This document shows positions 1-9,887 of a stretch of 20,788 nucleotides of DNA, piece by piece. The DNA lies in the IMG/VR virus record IMGVR_UViG_3300024180_000052, positions 1 through 20,788 of that record; one strand, 5' to 3'. The position numbers were made by a program, and so were the translations under genes. The first letter of the stretch is position 1, and the number at the start of each line of letters is the position of its first letter. This stretch comes from a virus. Below the pieces are notes generated by a model, which had not been told where the DNA came from, did not search any database, and was given only the letters and a program-made list of their open reading frames with translations.

Positions 1-731
1 CGGTTTGTGATTTGGATTTATCTCACTATAAATTATATTATTCATCAAATAGCAGTGCACAGTTTACTGATAGTTCTGTTTCGTTAAAAATATCAAAAAT
101 TGCCAGACCAGCGACATCAATTACTTTTGCCGCCCTTGCTGGTAAATTCTTTATTACATCGGTAGACAAAACTGGAAATGAAAGCACCACGGCAACAAGT
201 ACAGTCGTGCTTGCAAGTGAATTACCTCAACTTGGTAATACAACTACACAATCTGAAGAAACTGCATTTAGTGGCGCAAAGTCCAATGTCACGGCTTCTG
301 GTGGGTCATTAACATTGACCAGTTTCTCATCCTCTGGAGCAACTGGCACATATGACTTTGACCATGATGGAGACAGTTACATAGATGTTGGAACGTCAAG
401 AACAGTTAGGCTTTCTTCGGCTGTAGTAGTTGCCCGTAAGCATTCAGATGCAGTAGGAGGGGAATTAAATTGGGATGATATACCTCAAAACTGGGACACT
501 TGGCCTAATAACTTTGACACTTGGACAGATGAAAATGCCGAATTTTTTGATTTTAGTGTATTAATCCAAGCAAGGACTGCGGCAACATCTTCTGGATTAA
601 GTAGCGCAAGTTTTATAGATGCAAGCGGAGAAATTGTTGGTAGATTTATAGAATTTAGAGCAGTATTATCAAATTCAAATTCAAAGATTACACCTAATAT
701 AACAGCACTAAGTGCAACAGTGGAGTATTAA
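1..731 (+). CDS. Tail-tip / host-specificity protein (gpJ-like), C-terminal part, 5' truncated
   Basis: The reading frame is open from base 3 and runs off the left edge, so only the last roughly 242 residues are seen. The first part (SHYKLYYSS to TSVDKTGNEST) has the look of a fibronectin type III domain. A Trp/Asp-rich stretch follows (NWDDIPQNWDTW), then a beta-rich end. FN3 domains followed by such an end are typical of the C-terminal half of tail-tip proteins of the lambda J type in siphoviruses, which sit at the tail end and contact the receptor. The next gene begins two bases after the stop, and fibre proteins follow, which fits this position in a tail operon. The central gpJ domains are outside the window, so the assignment is by resemblance and context only. 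Confidence 0.6.
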   Translation, partial: VCDLDLSHYKLYYSSNSSAQFTDSSVSLKISKIARPATSITFAALAGKFFITSVDKTGNESTTATSTVVLASELPQLGNTTTQSEETAFSGAKSNVTASGGSLTLTSFSSSGATGTYDFDHDGDSYIDVGTSRTVRLSSAVVVARKHSDAVGGELNWDDIPQNWDTWPNNFDTWTDENAEFFDFSVLIQARTAATSSGLSSASFIDASGEIVGRFIEFRAVLSNSNSKITPNITALSATVEY

Positions 732-732
732 T

Positions 733-1434
733 ATGTCACAACATGATTTTGTAATTGCAAATCAAACCGCAAATTCAGCAAGGCTTGATATAAATGCTGG
801 TCTACAGGCGTTAGCATCAAATAATAGTGGAGATAGCGCACCTAGTACAACTTACGCTAATATGTGGTGGTATGAAACAGACACTAACCTTTTAAAAATA
901 CGCAATGAGAATAATACTGCATGGATTAACGTAGCCTACGTTGATCAGAGTAACAGCGTATATGCAGTATTAGATGATACCAAACTTGTTAATACATCTG
1001 GAGCTGAAACTGGACTGCTTGGTGGACAGCTACAAAGCGCTTGGAATGCTGGCACAGGAACAACTGAGAGTTTAATATCACCAACTAACCTTAAAGGTGC
1101 TTTTGATACCTTTACTGTTGTTAGTCCTATAAAAGCATATGCTAACTTTAATGGCATGGGAACTGGAGCAGGTACACCTACTATTAGACACTCAGTAGGT
1201 ATATCTGCTATCGCAAGAAATAATACTGGTGACTACACTGTTACTTTTACTACTAATCTAATGCCTGATGCAAACTATGTTTTACTAGGTACTGCTGGAC
1301 ACCCAAGATTTGACAATAGGGCTTCCTTAGAAAGTTATACGTTAACCCAAACTACTTGTAGATTTACAGTAACTAACCACGGAAACCTTGGAAGATCACA
1401 AACAGATTATGTTAATATAGCTTTTCTTAGATAG
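733..1434 (+). CDS. Tail fibre / receptor-binding protein
   Basis: A 233-residue protein. The start at ATG 733 is chosen because GGAG at 722-725 lies seven bases upstream; a longer in-frame start at 712 lies inside the preceding gene. The N-terminal part (MSQHDFVIANQ, then DINAGLQALASNNSG, then NMWWYETD) resembles an attachment module I associate with fibre proteins of marine phages, where the Trp-rich segment comes shortly before a variable part. The C-terminal roughly 100 residues are beta-rich and end in VNIAFLR, like many fibre tips that bind the host surface. A similar but divergent C-terminal domain ends the protein at 5531-5878. The virion role is inferred; the precise receptor cannot be read from sequence. 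Confidence 0.6.
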   Translation: MSQHDFVIANQTANSARLDINAGLQALASNNSGDSAPSTTYANMWWYETDTNLLKIRNENNTAWINVAYVDQSNSVYAVLDDTKLVNTSGAETGLLGGQLQSAWNAGTGTTESLISPTNLKGAFDTFTVVSPIKAYANFNGMGTGAGTPTIRHSVGISAIARNNTGDYTVTFTTNLMPDANYVLLGTAGHPRFDNRASLESYTLTQTTCRFTVTNHGNLGRSQTDYVNIAFLR

Positions 1435-1555
1435 GCAATAAATGGCACAATGTATCAAAATTACATCGCATGGGGTAAATAAAATCCTAACTAGCATAAA
1501 TTTTGAATATCGTGTATTGTAGCCATGCATATGCAATGTTTTATAGGAGGCCACA

Positions 1556-1927
1556 ATGGCAACACTCGGAGATCGCGTCTTTGATGCAGGACTTTCAGCA
1601 CTAGACACAGAAGCAAACAAAGTTCTGGTTACTTCTCAGGAAGCAACTACTTTTACTGAGGCGAATGCAACTTATGCCTTGGGTAACTCAACAAGCCTTT
1701 CAATAGCCGCACCATCTGATCGTACTGGCGGTGGTAGAAAAGTTACTGTAGCCGCAGTTTCTGATGGTTCAATTACTGGAACTGGGACAGCTACACACTA
1801 CGCAATTGTGGACACAACAAACTCACGTTTATTGGCAACAGCGGCTTTAACGGCTTCTCAGTCTGTAACAAGCGGCAACACATTTACTTTGGCTTCATTT
1901 GATATTGGTATCCCTGACCCAGCGTAA
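1556..1927 (+). CDS. Small conserved phage virion-type protein, function unknown
   Basis: A 123-residue protein with a strong ribosome binding site (AGGAGG just upstream of ATG 1556). It begins MATLGDRVFDAGLSALDTEA and is rich in Thr, Ser, Ala and Gly with regular beta-type spacing, without signal peptide or membrane segment. I recognise it as a type seen next to fibre genes in marine phages, but know no demonstrated function. The place between a fibre gene and the collagen-like fibre gene suggests a structural or fibre-accessory protein. It ends at the start of a 20-base tandem repeat that carries the next gene's ribosome binding site. Confidence 0.55.
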   Translation: MATLGDRVFDAGLSALDTEANKVLVTSQEATTFTEANATYALGNSTSLSIAAPSDRTGGGRKVTVAAVSDGSITGTGTATHYAIVDTTNSRLLATAALTASQSVTSGNTFTLASFDIGIPDPA

Positions 1928-1966
1928 TATTAATTAGGAGTTTTGCATATTAATTAGGAGTTTTGC
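1927..1966 (+). repeat. Perfect 20-bp tandem duplication carrying a ribosome binding site
   Basis: The unit beginning ATATTAATTAGGAG occurs twice head to tail, at 1927-1946 and 1947-1966, with no mismatch. Each copy contains TTAGGAG. The second copy places AGGAG eight bases before ATG 1969 and is the working ribosome binding site of the collagen-like fibre gene; the first copy is 20 bases further away. The first unit starts on the last base of the upstream stop codon. A recent slippage or duplication is the simplest origin. Confidence 0.9.
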
Positions 1967-1968
1967 CT

Positions 1969-4287
<2,319 letters not shown>

Positions 4288-4288
4288 T

Positions 4289-4681
4289 ATGTCAACAGTA
4301 AAATTACAAGGTAATACAAGTGGAAGTGGATCAGTTACTTTAGTATCTCCCAACTTAAGTTCTGATATAACTGTAACTTTACCTAATACAACTACAACTC
4401 TAGGCGGTGTTTCTACGGATCGAAATACTGTAGGTACTTATAGTATGGGTGGGTCTAATGCTACATCATGGAATATTGGCTATGCGGCTGGAGCTACTGT
4501 TGCAGGAAGTACTATAGGACAAGACAACACAGGAACTACCTATCGACTACCCGCTAAAGACAGACATTATTATTATAGGTTTGCAACACAAGGCTTGTCA
4601 GGTACTTGGAGAAATATGTGCGGACAGGCTAATGCGGCTGATACACACTATGCTGGTACTTTGTGGTGTAGAATATCTTAA
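4289..4681 (+). CDS. Small tail fibre / virion protein
   Basis: A 130-residue protein. ATG 4289 starts one base after the stop of the collagen-like fibre gene, behind the G-rich end of that gene, so translation is probably coupled. The N-terminal segment (MSTVKLQGNTSGSGSVTL, then DITVTLPNTTTTLGG) is a short attachment module I have seen on small fibre proteins of marine phages. The remainder is Gly/Ala/Thr-rich with a C-terminal aromatic cluster (DRHYYYRF) and two cysteines. It has no signal peptide or membrane segment. A structural or receptor-binding role is inferred from module and context. Confidence 0.5.
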   Translation: MSTVKLQGNTSGSGSVTLVSPNLSSDITVTLPNTTTTLGGVSTDRNTVGTYSMGGSNATSWNIGYAAGATVAGSTIGQDNTGTTYRLPAKDRHYYYRFATQGLSGTWRNMCGQANAADTHYAGTLWCRIS

Positions 4682-4703
4682 CAACAAAAAATAGGAGGCG
4701 TTT

Positions 4704-5126
4704 ATGACCGATCAAGTAATAATAACACAAGTGCGTAACGCAAAATCTCTAAACTCAGATAACACCTTATTTGATGTAGAAATTAAACATCCACAATATG
4801 ATTGGATACCATATACATTAAACCCTGATGATACAGATATGACTGTGGATAATAGTGTATTACTTGAACTTATTGGCTCAAACTATGCGGTATATGTAGC
4901 ACCTACTCAAGAAGAGTTAGATGAGAGTTTATCATTATCTCTAAGATATGAACGAAATGAAATATTATCACAAGAAGTAGACCCTATAGTAACTAATCCT
5001 CTACGCTGGGCTGATCTTACAGAAGATAAACAAGCGGAGTGGACACAGTACCGAACTGACTTACTTAACCTAACAGATCAAGCTGGGTTCCCTAATACAG
5101 TTACATGGCCTACAAAGCCAACATAA
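4704..5126 (+). CDS. Tail fibre assembly-like protein
   Basis: A 140-residue protein with a good ribosome binding site (ATAGGAGGC before ATG 4704). The C-terminal half carries RYERNEILSQEVDP and then WADLTEDKQAEWTQYRTDL followed by a Pro/Trp-rich end. That pattern (a short helix with R-x-x-R-N/D, then a Trp and Tyr-R helix) is common in tail-fibre-assembly or tail-assembly-chaperone proteins, which help fibres fold and trimerise. It is coded two genes after the fibre subunit, which fits such a chaperone. The N-terminal part is not recognised. An alternative is a minor virion component. Confidence 0.55.
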   Translation: MTDQVIITQVRNAKSLNSDNTLFDVEIKHPQYDWIPYTLNPDDTDMTVDNSVLLELIGSNYAVYVAPTQEELDESLSLSLRYERNEILSQEVDPIVTNPLRWADLTEDKQAEWTQYRTDLLNLTDQAGFPNTVTWPTKPT

Positions 5127-5141
5127 AGATACGAAATACTT

Positions 5142-5534
5142 ATGAGTAATTATAGAGTAATATATGAAGACCCTGATTATCCAGAGCAACCAGCTATGGT
5201 TCTTGTTCCTAGTGACAACTGGATAGCTGATGCTATGTCAGGAAAGCTACCACCTATATCTGTTTATTGGGAACTACAGGATGACGAACAAAAAGCTATT
5301 GATGAAGGTAGGCATGATAATTTTAAGCATGATCTTAGTAAATGGGAAAAGCAATTTACTTTACCAAGAGTAGGTAAGTTAACCGAAGAGGAAGCTATGG
5401 AGTATTTAGTTATGAAAGACATACCTAGAAGAGTGTGGGCTTTCGAATATAACAGACCCATGTTTAAGATTATTAAAACAGAACAAGTCCCTATCGATAG
5501 GCAGTTTAGAAACGCATGGGAGATGGCACAATGA
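5142..5534 (+). CDS. Conserved hypothetical phage tail-region protein
   Basis: A 130-residue hydrophilic protein beginning MSNYRVIYEDPDYPEQPA. There is no clear Shine-Dalgarno before ATG 5142. The C-terminal end (DRQFRNAWEMAQ) has the motif [DE]RxFRxxWE, which is also found near the N-terminus of the protein coded at 5884. In many phages this motif belongs to fibre-assembly-type proteins, so this product may be one half of that system. The stop overlaps the next start in an ATGA junction, so translation is coupled to the gene at 5531. The function is not established. Confidence 0.5.
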   Translation: MSNYRVIYEDPDYPEQPAMVLVPSDNWIADAMSGKLPPISVYWELQDDEQKAIDEGRHDNFKHDLSKWEKQFTLPRVGKLTEEEAMEYLVMKDIPRRVWAFEYNRPMFKIIKTEQVPIDRQFRNAWEMAQ

Positions 5535-5878
5535 GTACAATAAAAGTAAATAGTCTACAAACTACAGCTGGTGTTGAGCTTTATCCTAACAAGGCTTGGA
5601 TAAACTACAAAGGTACTGGAAGTGTATCTATTCGTGCCGATGCTAATTTCAGCAGTATTACAGATACTGGAACAGGTAAATGCACAGTAACTTTTTCAAA
5701 CGCACAGACTGATGCCAATTATGCGACAGCAGCATCTTGTAGTGACGTCACACCAACAAGTGGTGGTAATCAAAGTGCAAATATTAATTCCACAGCGACA
5801 GGTTCGTTTGTCCTTCAATGTGCTGGGTCTAATACTATTCAAGATGCATCAATAGTTTCTGCAATCGTAGCAAGGTGA
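5531..5878 (+). CDS. Small fibre tip / receptor-binding-type protein
   Basis: A 115-residue protein starting at ATG 5531 in an ATGA overlap with the previous stop, with GGGAG upstream. A longer in-frame start at 5516 is less likely because it lies inside the previous gene. The N-terminus (MSTIKVNSLQTTAGVELY) is a short attachment motif. The rest (KAWINYKGTGSVSIRADANF through SIVSAIVAR) is a beta-rich tip domain common at the C-terminus of phage fibres, and is similar in style to the end of the protein at 733-1434. It contains three cysteines. It is inferred to be a small distal fibre subunit. Confidence 0.55.
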   Translation: MSTIKVNSLQTTAGVELYPNKAWINYKGTGSVSIRADANFSSITDTGTGKCTVTFSNAQTDANYATAASCSDVTPTSGGNQSANINSTATGSFVLQCAGSNTIQDASIVSAIVAR

Positions 5879-5883
5879 AATAA

Positions 5884-6240
5884 ATGTCTATATTTATAAA
5901 GATTGGCGCAACAGAATACAACAGCGCAAAATATGAAATACCAGCAGAACGTACATTCCGTGAAGGTTGGGAAGCAAACTCAGATACAGGTATTATATCT
6001 GTAAACATGGATAAAGCTAAAGATATTTGGCGTGATAAAATACGTCAAGCTAGAGTAAAGCCATTAGCAGATTTAGACACAGCTTATATGAAGGCTCTTG
6101 AAACGGGTGCTGATACAACACAAATAATTGCTGATAAGCAAGCGCTAAGAAATTCACCAGCATTATCTTCTATAGATGCGGCTTCTACAGTTGATGAATT
6201 AATTGCAATACAGCCTATTCCGAATGTTGTTATAGAATAA
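5884..6240 (+). CDS. Tail fibre assembly chaperone-like protein
   Basis: A 118-residue protein. After a short N-terminus it reads AERTFREGWE, then ISVNMDKAKDIWRDKIRQAR, then a helix ending in MKALETGAD, then IIADKQALRNSPALSS. This order (RTFR-x-x-WE, a helix with K-x-x-x-R-x-x-IR, a KQALR helix) is that of a widespread phage family annotated as tail fibre assembly or tail assembly chaperone. It lies three bases before the modifying-enzyme gene, so the two are probably cotranslated. Its likely client is one of the fibres, possibly the collagen-like one; this is an inference. Confidence 0.55.
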   Translation: MSIFIKIGATEYNSAKYEIPAERTFREGWEANSDTGIISVNMDKAKDIWRDKIRQARVKPLADLDTAYMKALETGADTTQIIADKQALRNSPALSSIDAASTVDELIAIQPIPNVVIE

Positions 6241-6243
6241 ACT

Positions 6244-8034
6244 ATGAAAGTCTACCAAATTTCCCTTTATTGCGATGCTTTTGACGCAAGGGGGAAAAGT
6301 TGGGAAGATTTAGAGGCTGAAACCGGCTGTAAGCCCGATAGAGCTTGGTTAGACCCAATACATAACCGAAGGTTGCTTAAAGCAGAGTTCGGTTGCTCTG
6401 TGAGCCATTTACGCGTCTGGCAGAAAATTGCAAAATCTGGCGTTTCTGGAATAATTTTGGAAGAAGACGCAGTATTCTCTAGTTTTGATGTCTCCGAAAT
6501 TGAAGGAATTTTAAAATCTCACCATAGCGTTTGGCTAGGCTATAGAGAGAATACTCTGGGATATTGGTACAATGCTCATGCTTATGCCATAACTCCAACA
6601 ACCGCATTAGAGCTTATAAATGGCTTTTCTAATGCGATTATACCAGCAGATGAGTGGTTGCCCTTAAAGTTGAAAGGCAGTTTTAACTATTTTTATCGTC
6701 CAGAAATTGTTAAACAAATACCAAGGTCACAAAGACCATCAACTATAGAGGAGGATAACATGACGCAAAATAATAAAAAAGACTTTCGAATTGTTACTGT
6801 AGCAACCGAACACTCAAAAATGTGGGCTTTAGAGCAATCTGCGGAAAAATACGGCGTAAAGGTAGTAAACCTTGGGAAAGATCACCCTTGGCGAGATGAA
6901 ATGACGGGCTTGGCCGGTATGCCAAAAATACAATTGATTAACGAATATCTGTCAACTGTCCCAGACGATACCATCATACTTTTCATGGACGGGTATGATA
7001 CATTTCTTGCGGACAGCCCAGAAACTATTCTTGAACGCTACTTTCAAATAGACGCCGATATTGTTTTTGGGGCAGAAAGCGATTGCTGGCCTAAAGAACA
7101 TGATGAACACTTGTTTCCTGATACTGGTACAAAATATAAATACCTAAACAGCGGTTTGTATATCGGTAAGGCTAGTGCAATTCACAAGTTTGTTTCTAGC
7201 TCTGTAGGCGATGGAAATAGCTACGGTGACGACCAGCTTTTTTGCCAAAGAAGATATTTGCAATATCTTAAAGGTGGTTTTGATTTTACAGTAAAACTTG
7301 ATTATGAAGCATATATTTTTCAGAACCATGAGCCTGAGATTAAAGTTGTTAAAGGACAGCTATGGAACGACCTAACAAAATGTTGTGGATGTATATATCA
7401 TGGCAATGGTGGAGTTTCGGCTAAAGATTTTTTTGTAGAAATGGCAAGCAAATTTGGATTTACAAAAATAGAGGCAGAAGTTGTAAGCCCATATTATTTG
7501 ACTTTAGATTATAAAGAAGTTGCTCAAGATATATTGGTAACAGATTTTTTAACTGAAAATCAATGTAAATTCTTAATAGATAAATCCGAAAGCCTTGGAA
7601 ATTGGGGTTCTATGGATGGCGATAAATTTCCAGCGCAAGAAATAAGACTTAAAGAATTGGGTCTATGGCATGAGTACGAAAGGCTTTGGCATGAAAAATT
7701 AGGCAAAATTTCTGAAAAGTATTGGCCACCAATGGAACATTACGGCCTTAGAGATGCTTTTACTATGAGATATACAACAGACACGCAAACTTCTCTAGCA
7801 TTGCATACAGATGCATCTTTGGTAACTGGTAGTGTTAAGCTTAATAGCTACTATGAAGGCGCAGAACTAATTTTCCCAAGACAGGATTTTTCAAATATTA
7901 ACGTAAAAAATGGTCAGTGTATTTTATTCCCAGCACAAGTTACACATGGTCATTATGTAAATGAGTTAAAATCTGGTGTAAAATATAGCCTAACTATGTG
8001 GACAAGCCGTTATAGTGGTGACGTAAATGGTTAA
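6244..8034 (+). CDS. Trifunctional-type enzyme: GT25 + PLOD-like glycosyltransferase + 2OG/Fe(II) lysyl hydroxylase
   Basis: A 596-residue protein with three domains. Residues 1-165 resemble a glycosyltransferase family 25 domain: FGCSVSHLRVW at 49-59 and acidic motif LEEDAVF at 72-78. Residues 180-400 resemble the glucosyltransferase domain of animal PLOD3/LH3: FMDGYD at 247-252 (D249, D252), ESDCWP, TGTKYKYLNSG, GDDQLF, IFQN, and HGNG with H386. D249, D252 and H386 match the Mn-binding Asp, Asp and His of LH3. Residues 430-596 resemble the lysyl/prolyl hydroxylase domain: H521-T-D523, distal H570, and K580 ten residues on, the spacing between LH3 H719 and R729; Lys here is normal in prolyl hydroxylases. 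Expected cofactors are Fe(II), 2-oxoglutarate, O2 and UDP-sugars. The proposed substrate is the Lys-rich collagen domain at 2944-4122. The start at 6244 has a weak ribosome binding site; a much better one lies inside the gene at 6748. LPS or another fibre is an alternative target. Confidence 0.82.
   Translation: MKVYQISLYCDAFDARGKSWEDLEAETGCKPDRAWLDPIHNRRLLKAEFGCSVSHLRVWQKIAKSGVSGIILEEDAVFSSFDVSEIEGILKSHHSVWLGYRENTLGYWYNAHAYAITPTTALELINGFSNAIIPADEWLPLKLKGSFNYFYRPEIVKQIPRSQRPSTIEEDNMTQNNKKDFRIVTVATEHSKMWALEQSAEKYGVKVVNLGKDHPWRDEMTGLAGMPKIQLINEYLSTVPDDTIILFMDGYDTFLADSPETILERYFQIDADIVFGAESDCWPKEHDEHLFPDTGTKYKYLNSGLYIGKASAIHKFVSSSVGDGNSYGDDQLFCQRRYLQYLKGGFDFTVKLDYEAYIFQNHEPEIKVVKGQLWNDLTKCCGCIYHGNGGVSAKDFFVEMASKFGFTKIEAEVVSPYYLTLDYKEVAQDILVTDFLTENQCKFLIDKSESLGNWGSMDGDKFPAQEIRLKELGLWHEYERLWHEKLGKISEKYWPPMEHYGLRDAFTMRYTTDTQTSLALHTDASLVTGSVKLNSYYEGAELIFPRQDFSNINVKNGQCILFPAQVTHGHYVNELKSGVKYSLTMWTSRYSGDVNG
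6748..6762 (+). promoter_or_regulatory. Strong internal ribosome binding site and ATG at the GT25/PLOD domain junction
   Basis: GAGGAGG at 6748-6754 lies five bases before an in-frame ATG at 6760 (codon 173), exactly at the linker between the GT25 domain and the PLOD-like domain. It is a better Shine-Dalgarno than that of the annotated start at 6244. Initiation here would give a 424-residue protein with the glucosyltransferase-like and hydroxylase domains only. It may be a relic of two separate genes that fused, or allow two products. Confidence 0.6.
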
Positions 8035-8572
8035 AACATTCGTTGAGATTGGTTCAGCTGACTTCAATACATGCCTTCCTCTTGCGAAGTCAGGTTGGAA
8101 AGGAATTTGCATTGAGCCAGTACCATATCTTTATGAGAGGGTAAAAAAACAGTATGAAGGATACGATGTTGAGGTAAGAAATCACGCTGTATCAGACAAT
8201 AATGGCGCTTTAGAAATGGCTGTAGCGCGTGATGAAGGTTGGCTCACTGGTTGTTCTCATATTATTTCTGAAAACCACATTGGATACAAATTAAGTGAAC
8301 ACCCTGATAGAAAAGGTGACTTTGAAGAAAAGATTACTGTTGGTTGTTCTACCCTAGACTATGTTATGTCCCTTGTGGATTATGTCGATTTTCTGAAAAT
8401 AGATACAGAAGGCCATGAACTTAACATTATTATGAATTATTCTTTTCGAACAAAACCAAGATTTATTAAGATTGAGCACAAGCACGTTGATGATATTCTT
8501 TTATGCTCAAAGCTAGAAGAAAATGGTTATTTGGTCTGGACGGAAAAAGATGATATATATGGTATAATTTAA
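8027..8572 (+). CDS. FkbM-family SAM-dependent methyltransferase
   Basis: A 181-residue protein. VEIGSADFNT near the N-terminus is the SAM-binding glycine motif. GICIEPVPYLYERV follows, then NHAVSDNNGALEM, and VDFLKIDTEGHE with the acidic FkbM motif. These in this order are the hallmark of the FkbM methyltransferase family, whose members often O-methylate hydroxyls of sugars or polyketides. The length is near the core domain with little added. The gene overlaps the end of the hydroxylase/glycosyltransferase gene by eight bases (stop at 8032-8034, ATG 8027), with GGTGA upstream, so coexpression is likely. A role in methylating the sugar placed on the fibre is an inference. Confidence 0.8.
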   Translation: MVKTFVEIGSADFNTCLPLAKSGWKGICIEPVPYLYERVKKQYEGYDVEVRNHAVSDNNGALEMAVARDEGWLTGCSHIISENHIGYKLSEHPDRKGDFEEKITVGCSTLDYVMSLVDYVDFLKIDTEGHELNIIMNYSFRTKPRFIKIEHKHVDDILLCSKLEENGYLVWTEKDDIYGII

Positions 8573-8585
8573 CAGGAGTTTTATA

Positions 8586-9869
8586 ATGTCTTTTGGTGCT
8601 AGTGCCTTTGCAAGTTCGCCTTTTGCTGATGCTGGCACAGAAAAATATGAACTTAGTGCTGTTGGAATATCTACATCTGCCCCTGTTGTTGGTAATTCAG
8701 ATATAACTGAAGACAATAATTTTGGCGCAAATAATATTACTTCAGGATTGCCGACTGTCGGAACTACATCTTTTGGTCAAATTCATGTAATATCAATCAA
8801 TGAACTGATTTCTGGAACTCCTGATGTTGAAATTGCAACAATGTTTGAAGATGAAACCTTCTCTGCATTTGATTTAGTTTCTAACAGGCCAATCCCATCA
8901 CTAACGACTATCGCTCAAGAGCATATATTTAACACTGGTGAATTGCTTTCAGGCGCTCCCGATGTTCCAGATCAATTTGTTAGCGAAGGTGAGAAATTTA
9001 CTACGGGTGATCTTTCTTCAAGCGCACCATTAGTAGCTACAGCTACAATCCTTCAGGAGCATGCGGTGCAATCTGGAGAGCTATTAAGTGGAGTTCCTTC
9101 TGTACCAGCGCAATCAATGTCAGAAGATGAAACATTCTCAACTTCAGACTTAGAAACTGGAAACGTGGCTATCTCTGGCTCTACTATCATTCAAGGTCAT
9201 AATTTTGATGGTTTGAACATTAATACAGGCAGTCCATCAGTACCTAATACATCAGCTTTTGAGCAGGAAACTTTAGAAACAACAAATCTAGTAACTTTGC
9301 AACCAATTCTGGGCAATGCTGATATTACCGAAGAAAATGCACTTTCTGGTACTACGTTAGTTTCAAGCGCATATATACTTGATCAAGCCGATATTTCAGA
9401 AGAAAACATTCTTTCTGGAGATGATATAACGGGTTCTTCACCTAATATTGCAGAGGGTGTGATGATTTGCGACCATGTTATCTCAACTGCAAATTTAAAC
9501 ACCGCCCCCCCTATAGTTGAAGAAGTTTCTGCATCAGAGGAAGAAACATTTACTACGAATGAACTTTTATCTTCAGCTTTCATTATTGATGAAGCTACAT
9601 TTAACCAAGGGCATGAATTAGAGAATGATCGCTTACTTACTGGTCGTCCTATTTTGCCAGAAATTACCTTTGTGCAAGGTCACGAATACAATGCGAATAA
9701 TATTTTAAGCGGAGCTCCCACAATACCAACGCTAGTATATAATGCGGCATTAGGCAGAATTGCAGAAGAAGGTTTAGAGAGTATAAGTCTAGCAGAATTA
9801 GTAGTTAGTGACCCCAACACTGGTACATTAACAGTTCAGAAACCAAATAGCGTTGAAATAGCCGCGTAA
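8586..9869 (+). CDS. Protein of sixteen 23-residue repeats, probable virion fibre protein
   Basis: A 427-residue protein with a good ribosome binding site (CAGGAG before ATG 8586). After 22 residues (FGASAFASSPFADAG) it is built from sixteen consecutive repeats of exactly 23 residues (residues 23-390). The rough consensus is (F/L)xxxxLxSGxPxVxxxxxxxExx, with the Pro at position 11 in most units and an acidic patch (EDET, QEH, QGH) at the end. A 37-residue tail follows (LAELVVSDPNTGTL). The even length suggests a repetitive beta solenoid or fibrous shaft. There is no signal peptide. Its place among tail genes suggests a virion part, perhaps a fibre or tail decoration; I cannot name a family. 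Confidence 0.6.
   Translation: MSFGASAFASSPFADAGTEKYELSAVGISTSAPVVGNSDITEDNNFGANNITSGLPTVGTTSFGQIHVISINELISGTPDVEIATMFEDETFSAFDLVSNRPIPSLTTIAQEHIFNTGELLSGAPDVPDQFVSEGEKFTTGDLSSSAPLVATATILQEHAVQSGELLSGVPSVPAQSMSEDETFSTSDLETGNVAISGSTIIQGHNFDGLNINTGSPSVPNTSAFEQETLETTNLVTLQPILGNADITEENALSGTTLVSSAYILDQADISEENILSGDDITGSSPNIAEGVMICDHVISTANLNTAPPIVEEVSASEEETFTTNELLSSAFIIDEATFNQGHELENDRLLTGRPILPEITFVQGHEYNANNILSGAPTIPTLVYNAALGRIAEEGLESISLAELVVSDPNTGTLTVQKPNSVEIAA
8652..9755 (+). repeat. Sixteen tandem 69-bp units coding a 23-residue repeat
   Basis: Unit boundaries fall every 69 bases without insertion or deletion. The DNA of different units is clearly diverged, so the repeats are old and kept by selection on the protein. 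Clear examples are the units starting FNTGELLSGAPDV, VQSGELLSGVPSV and YNANNILSGAPTI. Units 8, 11 and 14 lack the otherwise common Pro at position 11. Confidence 0.9.
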
Positions 9870-9887
9870 AAGTTGTAAGGAAAAGAC

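Noticed and set aside
1442-1522. 26-codon plus-strand frame beginning MAQCIKITSHGV in the gap before the 1556 gene
   Set aside because: It has no clear ribosome binding site and is short; its start follows a fibre gene stop by seven bases, so it could be real, but nothing supports it beyond being open.
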